A stretch of 64,000 bases of DNA from NCBI GenBank assembly GCA_007692665.1, contig REBP01000109.1:1-64000 (forward strand), written 5' to 3'. The stretch comes from Gemmatimonadales bacterium (lineage in GTDB: Bacteria > Gemmatimonadota > Gemmatimonadetes > Longimicrobiales > Gaopeijiaceae). Positions 60,117-64,000 of the stretch are shown here, piece after piece (position 1 is the stretch's first letter; every line of letters starts with the position of its first letter). Under the pieces are notes generated by a model, which saw only the letters and a program-made list of their open reading frames with translations, was not told the DNA's origin and did not search any database. Position numbers and translations under genes: made by a program.

Positions 60117-61853
60117 CTACCCGCCCGGGGTCAGCCCCGGCGAGCCCGTACCCGCCGGAGCCGCACCCTGCGGCCTCGCACCGTACGGTGCCACATCCCT
60201 CGGGGCCATCCCCTGCGGGACCGTCCCTTCCGGAGCCGGGTCCTTCCCGAAGATGCGGAGGATCCCGTAGAGCAGCACGATTCCGATGAGGATCGACCAG
60301 ACCGGGTGAATCCACTCGGCTGCGGCCGGGATCTCTCCCACGAGCAGCGCCACGGCGGCGACCACGAGAGCGTAGGGGAGCTGGGTCCGCACGTGGTCTA
60401 CCAGGTCGCATGCCGAGGACATGGACGAAAGGACCGTCGTGTCCGAGATCGGGGACGAGTGATCGCCGAACACCGCCCCCGCCATGACGGAGCTCATGGT
60501 GCCGAGGAGAATCGCGTAGTGCTCTCCTCCGGCGAAGCCAACCCCCGCGCCCATGGCCACCGCCAGCGGGATCACCACGGGGAAGAGGATGGCCATGGTC
60601 CCCCAGGACGTCCCGGTGGAGAAGGCGGTGACCGCTGCCACGAGGAAGACCAGTCCGGGGAGGAGGGTCAGGGGAAGGGTGTCCTGAAGGAGGGAAGCGA
60701 GGTACGGCCCGGTTCCCATGGCTCCGGTCACCCCGCCCAGTCCCCACGCCAGGACCAGGATCACCACCGCCATGAGCATGGACTGGATCCCGCCCAGCCA
60801 CGCGGCCAGCGCACCCTGCACGGTGAGGATCCGCTGTCCGACCACGAGCGCGATGGCGACGACGCATCCGGCAAAGGAGGCCCAGAGCAGCGCCTTGAAG
60901 GGGTCCGCGTCCCCGATGACCGCCACGATCGTCCGGTCTTCCGGGGCCAGCCCTGCCGCTCCCGTCCCCCAGAGGGAGGCGATGGCGACGCCCACCACGA
61001 CGAGGACAGGGACCGCCGCGTTGTACCACCGGCGCGGCGCGTCCGCAGGCGGCTGGAGGGAGGGATCCGTGGGGTCGGATGCCGGAACCGAGCCGGGGCG
61101 AATGAGCCCCCCGCCGCTGGCAGCCCGTCGCTCCGCGTGGTACATGGGGCCGAAATCCCGCTTCATCAGTACGACCATGAGCACGAAGATCAGCGCCAGG
61201 ATCGGGTAGAAGAGGTAGGGGATCGAGTGGAGCACCATGAGAAAGGCATTGTCGGCCCCCGCCTGCAGCATGGCCGCCTCCGTCGGATCGGTGGCTCGCT
61301 CGGCAAGGCTCCCCATGGCGTCCCGGACCTGCGTGATCTGGAACCCGATCCAGGTCGTCACCACCGCGCTCACCGCCAGCGGGGCCGCCGTGGAGTCGAC
61401 GATGTAGGCCAGCTTCTCGCGGGAGATGCTGAGGCGGTCCGTCATCGGCCGCAGCGCGTTCCCCCGGATCAGCGTGTTCGCATAGTCATCGAAGAAGATG
61501 AACCCTGCCGAAATCCAGCTCAGGAACTGTCCGCGGGTCCTGTTGGTGGCGACAATCTCCAGCTTGTCCACGATTCCCTGGGTGCCGCCGCTCCTGGCCA
61601 TGACGCCCACCATCCCGCCCAGGAAGAGCGAGAAGACGATGATGGCCATGTGATCGGGGTCGATCATCGCATCCAGCAGGAAATCCAGCGCGCCCGCCGT
61701 CCCCGTCAGGGGATTGAGTCCGGCCAGGATCAGCGCACCCGCCCATACGCCGGCGAAGAGCGAGAGCACCACCTCCCGCGTCAGCAGGGCAAGGGCGATG
61801 GCCACAAGGGGCGGCAGCAGGCTGAGCCACCCCGGCTCGATGTGTGGCGGCAT
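60117..61853 (-). CDS. NhaC-family Na+/H+ antiporter-like transporter
   Basis: The start at 61853 (MPPHIEPGWLSLLPPLVAIA) gives 578 residues with about 12 hydrophobic helices. Family motifs include FLGGMVGVMARSGGTQGIVD, FIFFDDYANTLIRGNALRPM, TAFSTGTSWGTMAILFPVVI and GAVFGDHSSPISDTTVLSS, the last two being hallmarks of NhaC/YqkI. A long cytoplasmic loop rich in Ser/Pro/Asp lies in the middle (about residues 245-290). The C-tail is low-complexity (GMAPRDVAPYGARPQGAA). It should exchange sodium for protons, or possibly another pair such as malate/lactate. Divergent from pyrR. Confidence 0.9.
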   Translation of the reverse strand: MPPHIEPGWLSLLPPLVAIALALLTREVVLSLFAGVWAGALILAGLNPLTGTAGALDFLLDAMIDPDHMAIIVFSLFLGGMVGVMARSGGTQGIVDKLEIVATNRTRGQFLSWISAGFIFFDDYANTLIRGNALRPMTDRLSISREKLAYIVDSTAAPLAVSAVVTTWIGFQITQVRDAMGSLAERATDPTEAAMLQAGADNAFLMVLHSIPYLFYPILALIFVLMVVLMKRDFGPMYHAERRAASGGGLIRPGSVPASDPTDPSLQPPADAPRRWYNAAVPVLVVVGVAIASLWGTGAAGLAPEDRTIVAVIGDADPFKALLWASFAGCVVAIALVVGQRILTVQGALAAWLGGIQSMLMAVVILVLAWGLGGVTGAMGTGPYLASLLQDTLPLTLLPGLVFLVAAVTAFSTGTSWGTMAILFPVVIPLAVAMGAGVGFAGGEHYAILLGTMSSVMAGAVFGDHSSPISDTTVLSSMSSACDLVDHVRTQLPYALVVAAVALLVGEIPAAAEWIHPVWSILIGIVLLYGILRIFGKDPAPEGTVPQGMAPRDVAPYGARPQGAAPAGTGSPGLTPGG

Positions 61854-61969
61854 GAAGCGTCGTCCGGTTGCAGGATGATGCGGTGGGGTGGGGGAGGGGG
61901 ATGCGACGCCCCGGGTTCGCCGAGGGTCTTCGGTCGCGTCCCACCCGTTTACCCGGCGGTGGTTTCGGA

Positions 61970-62003
61970 CCGCAAGTTTGCGGATCTTCCGCCGCACCGC
62001 AAA
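61970..62003 (+). promoter_or_regulatory. Two mutually exclusive hairpins in the pyrR leader
   Basis: CCGCA-AGTT-TGCGG (61970-61983) can fold on itself. Alternatively TTTGCGG (61977-61983) can pair with CCGCAAA (61997-62003). The two share bases and cannot form together, as in an attenuator. The site lies about 95 bp before pyrR. No T run follows, so rho-independent stopping is not clear. Confidence 0.4.
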
Positions 62004-62097
62004 TCCCTGTCCAGCCGATCCGGCCTCCAGGGGCCTTGTCTCTCCCGGTGGCCCCCCGCCATCTTTGCCCGGCCAACGTTCCCCCAACGACATCGGA

Positions 62098-62676
62098 ATG
62101 CCCATGACCACGCCGGCGGAATCCCCCGAGGATCGCACGGTCCTGATGGACGCCGAGGCGGTCCGCCTCGCGCTGGGCCGAATGGCGCGACGCGCCGTGG
62201 AGCTTGCCGGTGGCACCGATGGCCTGATCCTGCTGGGGATCCGGCGGCGCGGCGTGGAGCTCGCCGAGCGGCTCCGCGCCGCCATCGAGAAGGATGAAGG
62301 CCGGCGGGTTCCCTTCGGCATCCTCGACATCACGCTCTACCGCGACGACCTGCAGGAGATCGGGCTCCGCCCCGTGGTCGGTGAGTCCCAGCTCCCCCTA
62401 GAAGGGGTGGACGGACAGACGGTCGTTCTCGTGGACGATGTCCTCTTCACCGGGCGAACGGTTCGGGCCGCGCTGAACGAACTCATGGACTGGGGCCGCC
62501 CGGCCCGCATCCTCCTCTGCGTCCTGGTGGACCGGGAGGGGCGGGAACTCCCCATCCAGGCGGATATCGTCGGTCGGACCGTAAGCGTGCTCCCGCGCCA
62601 GCGGGTGGAGGTCCTGGTCCCCGAGGAAGACGGGCGCCTGGCGGTGGAAATTGCCACGCGGGGAGGCACGGCGTGA
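62098..62676 (+). CDS. pyrR: Bifunctional pyr operon regulator / uracil phosphoribosyltransferase PyrR
   Basis: 192 residues from ATG 62098 (a second ATG two codons later is equally possible; neither has a strong binding site). It is a PRTase fold with [16 protein letters not shown], the PRPP motif [20 protein letters not shown], and [20 protein letters not shown] typical of PyrR. PyrR binds UMP and, in many bacteria, the leader RNA of pyr genes to stop transcription. Here it is the first gene in front of pyrB, and its own leader can fold in two ways, which fits self-control. GTGA overlap with pyrB. Confidence 0.92.
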   Translation: MPMTTPAESPEDRTVLMDAEAVRLALGRMARRAVELAGGTDGLILLGIRRRGVELAERLRAAIEKDEGRRVPFGILDITLYRDDLQEIGLRPVVGESQLPLEGVDGQTVVLVDDVLFTGRTVRAALNELMDWGRPARILLCVLVDREGRELPIQADIVGRTVSVLPRQRVEVLVPEEDGRLAVEIATRGGTA

Positions 62677-63737
62677 GTGAACCCACGCCCCCTTCGAGCT
62701 CTCCGAGGGAGGGCCCGAACCAGGGCCTGAACGACGGCCCGTCCCAGGGTTCGCCCCAGGGTTCGCCCCAGGGTCCCTCCCGGGCGGCTGCATCCCTCGG
62801 CAAGGACCTCATCGGCCTGCAGGATCTCTCGGCAGGGCAGATCCTGTCGATCCTGGACACCGCCGAGCCCTTCAAGGAGATCTCGGAGCGGCGCATCAAG
62901 AAGGTCCCGGTGCTGCGGGGGAAGACGATCGTGAACCTGTTCATGGAGCCGTCGACCCGAACGCGGATCTCGTTCGAGTTCGCCGAGAAGCGGCTCTCCG
63001 CGGACACCGTGAACATCTCTGCCTCGGGGTCGTCGGTGCAGAAGGGCGAGACGCTGGTGGACACCGCCCGGAACCTGGAAGCCATGCGGATCGACATGGT
63101 GGTGATCCGGCACTGGGCGTCCGGGGCCGCACGTTTTCTCGCCGAACGCATCGCCTCCAACGTCATCAACGCCGGCGACGGCGCCAGCGAGCATCCCACG
63201 CAGGGACTTCTGGACCTCCTCACCCTGCGTGACCACCTGGGTAATCTCGAGGGGAAGCGAATCTGCGTGGTGGGCGACATCCTGCACTCCCGGGTCGCTC
63301 GGTCCAACATCTGGGGACTGTTGAAACTCGGTGCCGATGTGGGTGTGTGCGCGCCGCGGACGCTCCTTCCGCCGGGCATCGAATCCTTCGGCGTCGAGGT
63401 GTTCCGTCGGATCGAGGAAGCCATCGAGTGGGCCGACGCCCTGAACATCCTCCGCCTCCAGCTGGAGCGAATGCAGGGCGGCTTCGTGCCGTCGCTTCGG
63501 GAGTACAACCGGATCTACGGGGTCACCCGGGCCCGGCTTGAAGCGGCCCCCCGCGACGTGCTGATTCTCCACCCGGGTCCCATGAACCGGGGCGTGGAGA
63601 TCGACTCGGACGTGGCCGACGGACCCCATTCCCTGATCCTGGAGCAGGTCACGAATGGTGTGGCTGTGCGAATGGCCGTGCTCTACCTCCTGGCCGGCGG
63701 CGTCCCCGAGGGGGCGGAAGCCGCCAAGAAGGGGTGA
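62673..63737 (+). CDS. pyrB: Aspartate carbamoyltransferase, catalytic subunit
   Basis: This is a 354-residue protein with GTG start inside the pyrR stop. The first 38 residues are a low-complexity tail ([15 protein letters not shown]) not found in the family. The carbamoyl-phosphate domain has [20 protein letters not shown], and the Asp domain has [20 protein letters not shown] and [11 protein letters not shown], then [20 protein letters not shown]. It catalyses carbamoyl aspartate formation in pyrimidine synthesis. The carA/carB, pyrC and pyrI genes are not in view; pyrC would be expected next but the following gene is on the other strand. Confidence 0.93.
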   Translation: MSEPTPPSSSPREGPNQGLNDGPSQGSPQGSPQGPSRAAASLGKDLIGLQDLSAGQILSILDTAEPFKEISERRIKKVPVLRGKTIVNLFMEPSTRTRISFEFAEKRLSADTVNISASGSSVQKGETLVDTARNLEAMRIDMVVIRHWASGAARFLAERIASNVINAGDGASEHPTQGLLDLLTLRDHLGNLEGKRICVVGDILHSRVARSNIWGLLKLGADVGVCAPRTLLPPGIESFGVEVFRRIEEAIEWADALNILRLQLERMQGGFVPSLREYNRIYGVTRARLEAAPRDVLILHPGPMNRGVEIDSDVADGPHSLILEQVTNGVAVRMAVLYLLAGGVPEGAEAAKKG

Positions 63738-63791
63738 TGACGATGGCCTGCGCGGCACGCTCCGGAATGGACAGAAGATCCGACTGAAGTC

Positions 63792-64000
63792 TCAGGAACC
63801 CTCGCCAACAGCTTCCGCGAACAGTCGCGGAGGGGGCCCCGGCATCACCTGCCGCGCCCTGAACAGGTCCTCCGGGACCGAAACCGGGAACGCCACATGT
63901 CCGATCGTCCAGTTCTGCTTCGCGGTGGCCGCGTTGTTGATCCCTCGCAGGGGATCGACGCCGTCCATGACCTCCTTCTTCTGGATGGGAAGGTGGCCCG
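63792..64000 (-). CDS. Unrecognised protein, C-terminal part (partial)
   Basis: The minus-strand frame is open from the right edge to TGA at 63792-63794, giving at least 69 codons. The visible end reads LPIQKKEVMDGVDPLRGINN, then AATAKQNWTIGHVAFPVSVP, then EDLFRARQVMPGPPPRLFAE and AVGEGS. GC-rich third positions and lack of stops support coding, but I do not recognise the family. It converges with pyrB with a 54-bp gap, so pyrB is the last gene of its operon here. Confidence 0.5.
   Translation of the reverse strand, partial: GHLPIQKKEVMDGVDPLRGINNAATAKQNWTIGHVAFPVSVPEDLFRARQVMPGPPPRLFAEAVGEGS

Overview
The window is GC-rich chromosomal DNA (C or G at most wobble positions, with long open antisense frames as a by-product). 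Three SusC/SusD outer-membrane pairs, many lipoproteins, and predicted promoters of the Bacteroidota pattern (TTG, 21 bases, then TAnnTT) in a high-GC genome suggest a Gemmatimonadota-like bacterium. That placement is inference from gene content; no rRNA or other phylogenetic marker was analysed.

Left edge (1-1789): this looks like the right end of an integrated element, probably a prophage. It holds the C-terminus of a probable HK97-fold major capsid protein and a zinc-finger HNH-like protein. It ends at the 3' half of a tRNA-Ser(UGA) that begins in the anticodon loop and has no 5' half beside it, as expected for an attachment site. From about 1790 onward the content is chromosomal: a PhoX/DUF839 phosphatase, an AI-2E family permease, and two divergent secreted repeat or propeller proteins.

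9.6-29.3 kb: a minus-strand run (Usp, AMP-forming acyl-CoA ligase, PDH E1 alpha, E1 beta, E2, acyl carrier protein) is joined by 4-base ATGA overlaps from the ligase onward and contains no E3. It diverges from ppsA, an ftsH copy and an S9 peptidase. Next come a PQQ-type sugar dehydrogenase and a tightly packed operon (CHRD lipoprotein, YdjY-like protein, CDGSH protein, glutamate dehydrogenase), divergent from ispG.

29.3-43.9 kb: three susC-susD operons lie in tandem on the minus strand. Each ends in a copy of the same hairpin, with a conserved core and loop and differing but still paired outer stems. Operons 2 and 3 also share a promoter, an upstream block of about 57 bp, and a hairpin over the susC ribosome-binding site. 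A monohaem cytochrome c lipoprotein follows.

44.3-64 kb: a plus-strand efflux operon (membrane-fusion protein, TolC-like protein, two RND pumps) is followed by gltX, then a LexA-like repressor that lacks the autocleavage residues and sits directly upstream of tadA, a GHL10-type lipoprotein and a membrane-anchored alpha/beta hydrolase. A minus-strand Usp overlaps the hydrolase 3' end. An NhaC-type antiporter diverges from pyrR-pyrB, whose leader can form two mutually exclusive hairpins. The window ends inside an unrecognised minus-strand gene.

The most unusual items are the element end in tRNA-Ser, the matched regulatory parts of the SusCD operons, the non-cleavable LexA-like protein, and the PDH operon that carries its own ACP.
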